A DNA stretch of 64,000 nt from Polytrichum commune (Eukaryota; Streptophyta; Polytrichopsida; Polytrichales; Polytrichaceae): assembly GCA_950295325.1 (NCBI GenBank), contig OX485804.1, positions 30,316,001 to 30,380,000 of the forward strand, given 5' to 3'. The translations under genes were made by a program, and so were the position numbers. Each line of letters opens with the position of its first letter. Within the stretch, counting starts at the first letter, position 1. Below, one piece after another: positions 1 to 10,119 of the stretch. Below the pieces are notes generated by a model, which was not told the DNA's origin, ran no database searches, and saw nothing but the letters and a program-made list of their open reading frames with translations.

Positions 1-1950
1 TTAGAGAGAATGCATGAGAGAATGTGATCCAAACATTGAGGCATTTAAAATTGAAATGCAATGAAAAGTCCGGGAAGCAACAAGGCTTGGTTTTAAAAAT
101 TATTGTATCAAAATGGTTTCAAGCATGATAATTCCCTAGAGTAGCAGAGTGCAGCAACCTCTGTGACGTGAAGGCTATTATCAACTTCTTGGTCCAATTG
201 GAAGAAAGATTTAAGACTCCCAAATGTTACATTCTCAAATAATGAATGAACTTATCTCTACTGAAGTTGTAGAGGGACACTCCAACACAAAGTCACCGGG
301 AGGCCACCGGCGAAAATCGTAGAAACAATGTGCGATAAAAAAATAGGGTCTAATATATTCATTGTAGGTAAATTTTGCAAAAAAATGTACATATAATATA
401 AGGGGTTTTGAAATAATGAAACATGTTTACATGTAAAATACCATCACATATAATGGCCTCCTTTATCTAGTAGTCAATACATGTAAAATAACGTGGAAAG
501 TTGAATATTTATTAGTGTCCAAAGATTGGCCGGGGATTCGTAGCACTCAAATAAAGTCACCCGGTAACAAAAATCGGATAAGTTCATCAAGATGTTAAGT
601 TGGAACTTATTTTAGTGAACGACCTCCTAGTTATCATGGCAAGGGGCCATAATGTGGCTTTGGATGCTCTAAGCCTATTTTTTAACCTCCTATAAATTGT
701 TACGAAGGCCATGATATGGCTTTGGATTTTTCATTGTTATTTTTTAACAAATACCATAAATTGTCAACGTATACAACATGTGGAAAGTGGTTATAACGTG
801 CCATCGTAGCTAATTTTTTTTTTACAATTCCTTTATTTTGCATGGGTGTGATTGTTCAAACATTTGTAATATATAGAACTAATACATATCACCTTATGAT
901 AAATTGGTTAACTCAAAAATTCAATTCAACATATTAACTATAAACTTTTCTTATTATCTATTATCTATTAGGTTTTCTTATAATTTTCTTTTATATATAT
1001 ATATATGTTGATAGAAATATAATGAAATTTATTTGAAGAGAATTCACATGTTTCATCTAATATTAGATAAGGATATCTTTAAAATTATGACTACAACAAC
1101 GTGATGGCATGTATGTGGACAAAAAAACATAAGGAAATATTCTCATACAAGATAAGACACAAATTCATCTATATAATCCTATAATGAAGTAATGAAGATA
1201 TAGTTAGATTCTACTACCTGACATTACGGGGTTAATAGCTCGATTGATCAATTCCAATATTAACAACCATGATTCATAATCATTATACACATCACTTGGT
1301 AATGAAGAGAGCATAATTGATCAATAATGATATCATGATGTTTAAATTTCAAAAAATTATCGTATTGTATCACTTTATCAACGAATAGTGGATTCATGAA
1401 CTCACAAACAGACATGAACATTGGATGTATCGAAACGCATTGTATTTAAAGGATTGGTCGTATCTTACCTATCCACATTGTGATTATACATGTTGTAATT
1501 GGGATTACGCAATCCGAGAAATTTTTGGCACAAATTAAGCACATAACATCTTGTGACCTTCATGGGCATGCTCGAGGGGGTTGTAAATCCAAGTTTGCTT
1601 GAGTGCTCTAACCTCCAATTCTTGACCTCACCTTAATAGGTCATGTATCTTACTTACTTGAGTATCTTCTTCCACAATGCAATAAAGTGTTTGTCAAGCC
1701 ATTAGTGATCCGAGCATTGAATTTAATCTCCATTTATGTAGGACGAGTGATTAAGTTTCCAAGTGATCCAGATATTTGTAGACTTAGGCATCCAAGTTGT
1801 GCGTTCTTGACTTCGGCATATCCAAAGTATTTGAGTTGCTTAAATGATTTATTCCCAAATTGTCAACCTTCGAATTTCAAGTCCAAGTAATTTTCAAGTT
1901 TCTAAGTTAATTTGTGTTTCAAGTAATCATCAGGTTATGGAAGAAGTCCT
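1..1950. other. AT-rich intergenic DNA, no gene seen
   Basis: I find no coding signal in this stretch; the open frames are short and have no recognisable domain. It contains a short AT microsatellite near 992-1006 and one degenerate tandem duplication (listed separately). From about 1950 the composition becomes GC-rich, which marks the start of the hairpin-rich tract. Confidence 0.6.
645..769. repeat. degenerate tandem duplication, about 62 bp x 2
   Basis: Two adjacent segments both run GGCCAT.AT.TGGCTTTGGAT, then a T-rich stretch, then CATAAATTGT or TATAAATTGT, beginning near 645 and 707. The match is imperfect, so this is an old local duplication of unknown role. Confidence 0.5.
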
Positions 1951-2566
1951 TTGTGGGACGCTTTGCCCCTCCCTGCCAACTCCGATGCAGGTGCCCATCG
2001 TGGCAAGGTGACCCGTCCTCCCATGGTTGCACCATACATTAGAATCCTTCTATCCTAAAAGAATTGTGTGACATGTTTGGGTCTTTTCCCTCAAACTAAC
2101 TCATGTTTGTTGGTCTAATCGGTTGCAGGTTGCGCCCAGCCCTAAACCTCCGGGGTCCGCCACGTCCATCGAGTTGGAGTGTTTCTACGCCATGCGTAGA
2201 AATGCCAAACAATTCACTTCATCGTACTCGAATTCTTCCTCCTATAATTCAAGCGCTCGACGGACTCCAAAATGTGTTATGGTGGGCCCAGGTCCTAACC
2301 TTGGTTGTAGTCGCGGGACAAAGATTTTCAGGAATGTTGAGGCGATGCAAGCAAAATAATCGGCGGCAAAAGAAAAAGACGCGGTCTCCAAGGCTAGATA
2401 TGTCGCGCACCTCTCCATGAGGAGTGCCCGAAACACCATGGGCACAAGGGGGACCCCGGAGTGACACCCGGGACTTGTGGTGCCGTTGGTGAGAGGGCCC
2501 AAGTGATCCTAGTGTGGGCGAGGGCCCCGGGCATTGGGAACGCCTCCCACCCACGGAGACTAGGAT
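1950..2566. other. left part of GC-rich hairpin tract; possible decayed coding segment
   Basis: This GC-rich block directly precedes the MULE-like element and is continuous in character with 4039-4790 on the other side. It contains perfect small stem-loops: a 9-bp stem with a 3-nt loop at 2182-2202, a 6-bp stem at 2424-2429/2440-2445, and 9-bp arms at 2508-2516/2559-2567. An open frame at 2123-2359 (78 aa) reads on past its stop into a basic, Ala-rich stretch, so it may be a remnant of a coding region, but I do not recognise a family. The last nine bases (2558-2566, GACTAGGAT) are the left target duplication of the inserted element. Confidence 0.45.
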
Positions 2567-3132
2567 CAGAGTCCGGGGAGTTTTTTACAAAAATCGGTAG
2601 ATTTCCGATCTTTTATGAAAAGATTCAGATTTTTATTTTTTTGATCGGAAGCTACCTAAATCCAATTTTTTTTGTCGGTTAAATTCCGATATTTAACTTT
2701 CTCATTCGGTAATTTTCCGATTTTGTGAATTTCAATTCGGTATGTTTCCGAAGATTTGTATTGTATGTCGGATTTGTTTTTTTTATATAATAAAATAATT
2801 GGTATTATGCTTTTAAATGGGTGAATTTGTGTTGATATAAAATCCAAGTATCCTTGGAAGGATTTGAATCTATATATTCAATCAAGAGATAAACGAAGCT
2901 ACACTTATGATAACTATATCATATAACATACACAATTTTCTAAACTACACACTAAGTCAATGAATACACATAGCGGTATATATACTTCCGCAGTACCCTC
3001 CACATTTCACTGTAACATTCGGTTACTGTAACCGAACAAGCAAAACTAAGCACATTACAGTAACCAAAAAAGCAGAACAAACAAATTCCAGTAAGCTGAG
3101 TGAAGGGTTAATTTTGATTTCAGACAGACAAA

Positions 3133-3338
3133 CTGCAGAAATAAGCATTTCGATGGGTAAGCTTTGAATCAAGATAGACTGCAGAAATAAGCATTTCGAT
3201 CTGCAGAAATAAGCATTTCGATGGGTAAGCTCTGAATCAAAACAGACTGCAGAAATAAACATTTCGATGGGTAAGCTCTGAATCAAGACAGACTGCAGAA
3301 ATAAGCATTTCGATGGGTAAGCTCTGAATCAAGACAAA
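3133..3338. repeat. 46-bp minisatellite, about 4.5 units
   Basis: Units begin GCAGAAATAAGCATTTCGAT and continue with GGGTAAGCTCTGAATCAAG. Full units start near 3135, 3201, 3248 and 3294, with one truncated unit near 3181. Copies are nearly identical, so the array is young. It sits inside the MULE-like element and I do not see it in the second copy near 63 kb. Confidence 0.85.
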
Positions 3339-3619
3339 ATCAAGGTCGCAAAGGCTACAAACTCCTCTTCACACCCAAATCAATATGAATCTAGCAGAAG
3401 TGGAAGAGCAGTAGAGAGAGCACTCAACACAAAGAGAAATCCCGATGGAGGAGTGAGATACTCTGCAGAAAGGACTCCAGCTCCTTATACTCATGACAGA
3501 GGGTCCTTGGATGCTTAGAGCAGCTCAAAACCCTAATCGGCCTTGTGAACGGAACCTTCCCTAAATTACTTAGCCTTCATGGTTCTTAGAATCTTAACCT
3601 TATGAGTTATGACTCTAGT

Positions 3620-3816
3620 ATTAGGGATAGGGCGGAAATTTTTACTAGGGTAATAGAGTTATCCTTTAATTCAAATGAATTTGGTAGGGAGTTTAGGGAC
3701 GCATGCACCTCAAGCTTGCCAAACATGGAAGGTTTTGTAAGAAACTCCCTACCAAAGTCATTTGAATTAAAGGATAACTCTATTACCCTAGTAAAAATTT
3801 CCGCCCTATCCCTAAT
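3620..3816. repeat. near-perfect 75-bp inverted repeat (hairpin insertion)
   Basis: Arms 3620-3694 and 3742-3816 are reverse complements with one mismatch in 75, separated by a 47-nt loop. The second copy of the host element has only the equivalent of the right arm (around 63790-63835), so the left arm and loop are an insertion or inverted duplication specific to this copy. The arm and loop contain AGAGTTATCCTTTAA and CATGGAA blocks that recur in the hairpin at 58648-58902, so a mobile foldback family is likely. Confidence 0.8.
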
Positions 3817-4038
3817 CCCTTCGGCTACTTGCCTAAAATTTTAAAATTGGCTCGGTAAATATCCTAAAATATGATGCCTCAACCGGCTATATTGCCGATA
3901 TTTTCTCATTTCAACCGGTCAATTTCCGACCTTTCTAATTTTAAGTCGGTACCTTGTCCGAATCATTGCAAACTCATTCGGAAATCTTCAAAAAAATTCG
4001 GCTAGCTCGTAACTAAAGTTCGGTACTCCCCGTTCATT

Positions 4039-4790
4039 GACTAGGATGCACAAGGGTAAGGCCATGAGCTATGCGTAGCTCATGGCGTGGTGATTCTAGA
4101 ATGCTGAAGATCACCTCAAGCGGAGGTGTGAGCTAGGAGTTATGGCAATTTGAGTGGGGCGCTGTCCCGGGACAGCGCCCTGGTACAGCAGTGCCGGGGA
4201 GTGATTCCCGGGACTGCCAAGCTTCAAACAGGCATAACTTCCTCAATACTTGCCCGAATGGGGCAAGTGAGGAGTCCATCAACATCTACGTGAAGCGTAG
4301 ATGAAGATAGAGTGGTTGGTTGTTAGCATCAGACATCATACAAGGAAGTTATGATGGTCTGAAGCTGCTGGGGGCTTCGAGGCCCAGCGGCTAAGGGAAA
4401 GTGTCCACTTGGCCCCAACTCTTCGTAGAGAGACAAGAGGTTCCTTGACGGTGGGGTAGGGGCCCCGTGTAGAGTCCTAGAGGCTTATATGGGTGAGGTG
4501 GTGTGGCCTCACCCACCCGAGGCCGAACGGCACGGCCTCCATGGGCATTGGCCCAATGTGAGGCCATAGTTGCCTAGTATGCATCGGGTTGTTATAGTGT
4601 TGCTCCGGCGATGCGATGATCAACATAAGATTGGACTTCCATGGATGGAAGTCCTTATCTAAGGATTGGTTACCGATTAAAGGGGTGAGTCCCGAAAGCA
4701 AAGTAGGAGGGTTGGTTTCCCTCCTATGAACTATAAGGTCCGGGGTAGGAGGAGCTAACCATTAGCATGGCGGAATGCGAATGGTTAGCG
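4039..4790. other. hairpin-dense GC-rich tract
   Basis: At least eleven stem-loops, most of them perfect, lie within about 730 bp: 4061-4070/4077-4086 (10 bp), 4112-4117/4123-4128, 4157-4180 (24-nt perfect palindrome), 4248-4255/4261-4268 (8 bp), 4283-4290/4296-4303 (8 bp), 4330-4340/4350-4361 (one bulge), 4491-4498/4507-4514 (8 bp), 4519-4524/4534-4539, 4633-4641/4646-4654 (9 bp), 4704-4711/4719-4726 (8 bp) and 4754-4763/4780-4789 (10 bp, with an inner stem). Loops are mostly 4-8 nt. No open frame of note overlaps. The same character continues left of the MULE-like insertion. Function is unknown; see findings. Confidence 0.75.
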
Positions 4791-6289
4791 CTCGTAACCT
4801 TTGCTAAAATTGAAAATTGGCAAGATGGTCAAGGGGGCTAGCAAGGGTTGCGACAAGATAGGTCATCATAGGTGTAGCATTGCACGTAGGCGGGATGAAT
4901 TTAGGTCACACTATCCAATGGATTTGTGGTGTTAGTATACTATTCGATTTACATGCCATACGTTGTATATTTTACTTGCAATAATATGAGTGTTATACAA
5001 TTTCCCTTCTAATATGGTCTAATGTTTGGATTGTCCTACCTAAACCATCTTGATATGAGTTCTTAATTGGGTTCTTGGTATGAACACCCGCTTCAAAGTA
5101 TTTGCATCTTACAACATTCTTCAATATGTGTTCCATTCTATCCTTGTTCTTATGTTTGTAAATGTCTCAAAATGCCAAAAAAAATCCCAAATTAACGATT
5201 ATAGTGTTTTTTTTAATTAAGGCTCGAGGTTCGTGGTATATTTTTGAACTCGTCAATTAAGAAGGTCAGAACGTACTAAAGTGTTATATTAAATGAAAAT
5301 ATATTATTATTATTTAGATGATTTCGTTCCCTAAATAGTACAGGAGATCATGAATTAGTCCACACGGTTTACGGTATCAAGTGTCATGTGCACTATTTGC
5401 GAAGGGCCTAGTGTTATAGTCCTCTCTATGTAATATGGAGAGCTTTATTTTTTTTATGCAAGGCAATAAGTATTCCACTGTAATGTATCCCTACTCAAGC
5501 AAGTTAAATGATTATTCACAATCACAATTATCTCACCATAAACTTATTACATGAATAAACAATCATTTCCTAATCTGAAGGTTCACCACCCAACCTAGAG
5601 GCACATACAAAACATAAACATGTGCTCTCTTTCCATGGAGCCATATCTATATATAGTATATGAGGAATATTCTAGATGTCTCGAGTCTTTTTAATGGGGG
5701 AACAAGGCTCGTTTTTGCACCTTTCACAAGCAAAAAGAAAAGCATATAAAATTTGAAATTAATATTGCATGTCGAATAAAAAAACAAAAATGTAAAAATG
5801 TTTGTCACATGGAAAGGGAAAAAATGAATTAACCCAGCAAAATAAAGGTCCCCTCAACCATTACCCATCAACCATATCCCATATTAACTATTGGCAAATA
5901 ATGTTGTATCCCGTAATATGTGAGCCACACTTTGATTTCATAGTATCTTAGGAAATACGAATCAACTTATGCACCTACCTAACTGACCCCATTTTGGGTT
6001 TGTGTTGAGCTTTTGTTGTACATGCTCTCATACTAGATTGAACTATATCTATGATGGCGATTTCCAATTTGCAATCTCAAACTATTCCAGGAGCTTGCTA
6101 ATGATTGAAGTTGATTTACAACCATTGGCTATCTTGTAATACCATTTAGTTTGTTGGTTTTCCTGAGGTCAAGTGTTGGAGCGGATTTTGTATTATATGC
6201 CAATAATATTGGAGTTTTTCCAAGTGCGGGATGGTCATTGGTACCATCAAGCTACAACCTTCTAGTTTCAATTTATGCTTCATCTTGTG
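4791..6289. other. AT-rich DNA, no gene seen
   Basis: GC content falls again after the hairpin tract. I see no extended coding frame, no clear tandem array and no terminal-repeat element here. Material from about 5990 may be the decayed 5' part of the hAT remnant that follows, but I cannot recognise it in any frame. Confidence 0.5.
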
Positions 6290-7560
6290 GTGGATGTGCT
6301 GGCGGAGCTAAATAACTTGAATCAAAAATTTATTTCAATACGACTTGGTTGAGATTTCAGCAATTGGATCCACTTTGGATTCATCAAATTCTATTCATCG
6401 ATTAAAGAGACATTTTTAATGCGGTCATAGACCTAACTGTGAACGATCAACCAAGAACTTGGGTCCATTTTTGTCTTGAGCTTGGTTGGCTAGTGTGTTA
6501 AGATGGAGGGAAATGATGATGTTGAAGGCTCATTGCTTATGAGCCGAATTTTCGGTTGGGAGGACACACTAGAAGAACGCAAGATGATGGGAGTTGTGTA
6601 TGTGCAAGCAATTGTGGATATATAGCTTGAACAAAAGGTTACTTGATGTACCTATTTTCTACGCATCAAAACTTTTCAATCCAAAGCATTATCCAAGTGA
6701 TGAAGAAGTTTGTATAACTAGGTTAAAAAAATGGTTGGAGAGGTTGATCATAAAATTTGGATTGATGGCGGTTGAAAGTGATGCAGGTAGAGTTGAGTTG
6801 CTTGAGTTTGTAGAAACTTTGAGGCATGTATGCCACAACAAACCATTGTGTAAGGCATGGCAATCTTGTGGGGGCATCAATGAGTGGTATATCAGTTGGC
6901 CACTTCTCATGAACCTTTGGCAATGAATACTTGACATTCCCTCAAATATTGCACTTTGTGAAAGCGAATTTTCAAAACAAAATACTATCAAGAGCCACTT
7001 CAAGGGGAGGTCACCTCCATTGTATAGTTGAACAACCACATGTGAACACTTTACATGTAAAAAATCCTACCTTTTACATAAAGCATCACCAAAATGGGTC
7101 AAACTTTTATCAAATTTTTTTCATAAGTAGTATACACGGTACCTATTACATAGTAAAAAATGGTAACTACATTTGACGATTTGTTTTTTTTTCATGAAAC
7201 AAATTGTTTCTAACTAGAATGGCACAGATTTGAAGTAAAAAATTACTAAAAAATTGAAGATGGCTAAAAATTTCAAAAAAATATACAAAAGATACTATCA
7301 ATGGTTATGTATATGTAGAAAAAATATCATAAATTCTAAAATGTTATCTATGGCATGTAATATAGGGGTAGCAAACTTTGTTCACACGTGGTGTTCGACT
7401 TGACAATGGAGTGACCTCCCCATGAGCCACTTGCAAGCTTCATTGAAGTTGGACACTTTAGATGCTTTGCTGCAAGTATCATAACGCAGGATAGAGTTGG
7501 TGATAATGAATTGGAGGGCACTATTTGATTTATGGCCCAACATGAGGAACCAAAGAGTTC
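6290..7560 (+). pseudogene. decayed hAT-family transposase, C-terminal part
   Basis: The readable frame holds a hAT-like stretch: a basic or hydrophobic segment with DVPIFYASKLFNPKHYPSD near 6638-6695, an Arg/Lys-rich helix after it, then ALCESEFSKQNTIKSHF (about 6950-7002). The last piece resembles the C-terminal dimerisation region of plant and animal hAT transposases (pattern ERxFSxxNxIKxxxRxxLxxxxLxxLMxVS). The frame resumes after a 418-bp insertion as SHLQASLKLDTLDALLQVS at 7425-7481, completing that motif. Stops and frameshifts occur upstream (6300-6600) and a stop at 6924, so it cannot encode an active enzyme. No N-terminal BED finger is readable. Family assignment is from motif memory, not a search. 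Confidence 0.7.
7004..7421. mobile_element. 418-bp TIR element inserted in the hAT remnant
   Basis: The element starts GGGGAGGTCACC and ends with its complement. Arms 7004-7048 and 7378-7421 match over about 45 bp with a few mismatches and one gap. It interrupts the hAT reading frame, and the bases GAGCCACTT occur on both sides (6992-7000 and 7424-7432) as part of a slightly longer imperfect direct repeat. The interior is AT-rich with no open frame, as expected for a MITE. The direct repeat, at least 9 bp, fits a Mutator-type target duplication, but the two extra bases at the right edge leave the exact boundary uncertain. Confidence 0.8.
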
Positions 7561-7859
7561 TTACATTGGATTAAATATTATTTGACTCCTCATGTAAATT
7601 GACCCTTATCGTCGTTTTGTTGAGAGATGTCGGATGGCTTCTTCTAGTCAGTTCTTTAGCAAATTACCCTTGTCGTAGAATAGCTTCCTTCTTAAGAAGT
7701 GTGCCATCATATGAGCATGGATGAAATCATCGTATCTAGAAGATATATTATTGGAATTACACACCAAAAACATCATCTGCAAATCAAAGCCCATTATTCT
7801 CGTAGAGGATTTGGTGACATGGCAAAAAACTTCACTATTTAGAATCCCCTAAAATTAGC

Positions 7860-8730
7860 ACACGGCTTATGCCCCCTCCCCACTTGACTTTACCAAATAA
7901 CCAATGTATTTCCTAAAAACCGGGTAAAGCTCCCTCGGTTATAGTGGAGGCATCCGGCTATCCCACTGCACCTACAAGAACTTGGTCCAGGGATTTTCAA
8001 GTAGGTTTTAATTAAGTAGCTTTCACACATGTTCATGGTTTTATCTACCAAGCAATGAATGTTGGGTAGTTTTTGTCCCATCCCCAAAATGCCTTACTAC
8101 TCACCTATCTTACCATCGATTTTTGTCAATGAAGCTCCTCGTGCCCTCATAGCTAAGACTAAAAAGCAACCAATCACAAGGGTGGGAGGCGACACTTTTT
8201 AAGGTCTTATATTCTTGCCTCATGTTTAGGTACCGATGAGAGGGTCAATGCTTGAGGGTTAAAACCTCCACTTTTAAGCCATGCCACATCATTTGCCAAC
8301 TAGGCTCAGCACTAGACAATGTCGACGGTGTGAAGGCCGGGTTGTTAGAACCAACCTTTAGTCTTAGCTAAAGTCATGTGGGAAGGGGGCATAGGACTAT
8401 TAGACTACAAAAAATTTGCCCAAGCAAAGAGCACTTGCAAGGAGTTGTAAGGGTGAATTTTCATGTAGGCCACTTGTCTACTAGATCCTAGATAATAGTG
8501 GGTCAGAGGTGCTCGCATGTAGTTAAGCACAAGTTGCCATCCAACCACATTCTGGTGGTCTGCCAAAATGTGGAAGGCCGTGGACATAGGTGCTAGACTT
8601 TCATGCGCCCATGAGAGAATCTTAAAGCTACAAGTGTCATTCACCAGTTTAGGAGGAGGAGGAGGAGAAGGTTTTAACCTAGAGGAGACGGTTAGTAAGT
8701 GAGCCCGAAATTGAGAAGTTGGGATCAACT
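7860..8730 (-). pseudogene. decayed repeat-derived ORF, family not identified
   Basis: Reading the minus strand from 8728 down gives a 107-aa open frame (8728-8405) with a proline run, then a Trp- and Tyr-containing stretch (around GWQLVLNYMRAPLTHYYLG). Protein-like text continues past the stop in shifted frames: PMPPSHMTLAKTKGWF, VASHPCDWLL and SFIDKN further down to about 8100, then a last 65-aa frame at 8087-7890. Composition and repeated frame recovery after single stops suggest a once-coding sequence. I do not recognise a conserved domain and make no functional claim; it could be part of a retroelement. Confidence 0.35.
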
Positions 8731-9069
8731 AGTTGACACATATGAACCCTGTCCCACCAAATTCCCTATACATTTGGGGCAGGTTTACACTAGAATCTAG
8801 TGGGTGAGCGGCCTACACGGAAAGATACATAAGTCACATAGATTGTCAATGTTTAGTGAAGAATTGGTTCCTTGGTATCATAACCAACCTACTTTCGACC
8901 GGCATGTCAAGCAACCGCACATGGTGTGGGGGACACACCGGTTACTAATGGAGACCCAAAAGTTAGGAGCTTATGGTTAAAGTATCATGGTTTGCAAACT
9001 AGGATACTTTAAACTAACATGTGGATTAGGAATGCGTAGTATGCCAATCTAATATAATTGCCTGTAAAG

Positions 9070-9460
9070 TTTCTCAAAGAGGGATGAAATTGTGGGATTG
9101 AACCTTTTTTTAGAAAACTTTTCATTAAGAGCTCGTTAGCTTGTTGTATAGTGGAGTCTATTTCAAAAGTTTGGTGAAATTTTTGAGATTTCCTTTTTCT
9201 GTCTCTAAAACTTTAAGTGAATTTTAAAATCTAAACTAGGATACGCACATTGGACTTGATGTCTTACATCCCAAACGGGCCTATGTGAAGCTAGCTTGAC
9301 CCATCCATCCTAGTAGGACAAGCTAGAAAGCCTTTATTTGGTTTGATATACCGACACCACTCTTTGTGTATGATAATTTAAGCATCAAGAAAAGTTGGGT
9401 GACTTTGTATTTATTGTCATAAACTCATGATTTGGTACCGAACCCATGGTCTCATTTGCT
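9070..9460 (-). repeat. dispersed repeat family D1, minus-orientation copy
   Basis: On the minus strand this matches 28990-29560 and 55830-56280. Shared blocks include a CATGGGTTTAGT-like start, an AATTACC-TACACAAAGAGTGTCG core, a TCCTACTA..GGATGGGTGGG block and a TTTCAAACTTTTGAAATAG-like tail. No coding frame is conserved between copies, so it is a non-coding interspersed repeat of unknown class. Confidence 0.6.
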
Positions 9461-9485
9461 TTACTTTACAAATAGCTCGAAATGA

Positions 9486-9876
9486 CTACACTAAATATTG
9501 TATTTAATGTCACTGATTTTATTTATCTTGCTCAATACTTATTATAAACCGCCAGTAGTCACCAACACTAAATGTAATGCTTACATTATTTATCATTCCT
9601 TGTAGAAATTTTCTAGGCATTATAGTTTCTCAATGTTGCAATTACTATCCCATACTAAGTGGTTTTTCATCCAAATTTCGATGATCCATCTCAATATTTG
9701 ATTACAAGAATGTTAGGTACATAATAAACCAAAATTAGTTTCAACAATTGGCATGATTTCATTCACCTTTCACTCATCCATAACAATATTTGTAAAGTTA
9801 TTCATAAGAAGTGTTAGTAGAAAAGTTACGGCAATGACGTATAATACCATATGACACTAAACGATATTTAGTGTAG
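9486..9876 (+). mobile_element. MITE family M1, copy 1
   Basis: This 391-bp element starts CTACACTAAATAT and ends ATATTTAGTGTAG. Each end is itself nearly palindromic. Internal landmarks shared with the other copies are GTCACCAACACTAA near the left, a CCTTGTAGA block, TCAATATTTGATTACAAGAA, and TTCATAAGAAGTGT near the right. There is no open frame. Copies lie at 22084-22431, 27308-27706 and (minus) 57910-58375. I could not define a target duplication with confidence. Confidence 0.75.
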
Positions 9877-10119
9877 GATACTTTTAACTGGCCTGTGGGA
9901 GGCCGGACGGTCAACCACTGGAAACATTGACCCAAAAACCCTTAACCATGGTTAGGAGCATGTGGTTCGGAATGCAAAGTATGCGAATTTTAAAAAGTGA
10001 GGTACTTTTGACCGCCCCTCCCGGTGGGATGACTGGGCTACCACCAAGAAAGTTAACATGGAAATCATAAAGTTTATCAGGGCTAGGAGCCTTGTGGCTA
10101 GAAATGCAAAGTACGCCGG

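Larger units (their letters stand above)
2567..4038. mobile_element. MULE-like DNA transposon, non-autonomous, with 9-bp target duplication
   Basis: The 1472-bp segment is flanked by identical 9-mers GACTAGGAT (2558-2566 and 4039-4047). A 9-bp duplication is the hallmark of Mutator-like elements. The ends share an inverted CGGGGAGT core, but the terminal repeats are otherwise degenerate. Both ends carry arrays of a subterminal motif of the form TCGGTnnnTTTCCGA: about five at 2604-2770 and about five at 3852-4030. A second copy starting at 62605 shares roughly the first 290 bp and the last 430 bp but has a different middle. No transposase frame is visible. On the minus strand a TATAAGGAG box near 3500 (TATAAGAAG in the second copy) might mark an internal promoter. 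Inside lie a 46-bp minisatellite and an almost perfect 75-bp hairpin. The alternative is an unclassified foldback-type element; the exact 9-bp duplication favours MULE. Confidence 0.65.

Noticed and set aside
9486-9876. Calling the M1 MITE a CACTA element because its end contains CACTA
   Set aside because: The flanking triplets do not match at copy 1, so the 3-bp duplication rule fails.
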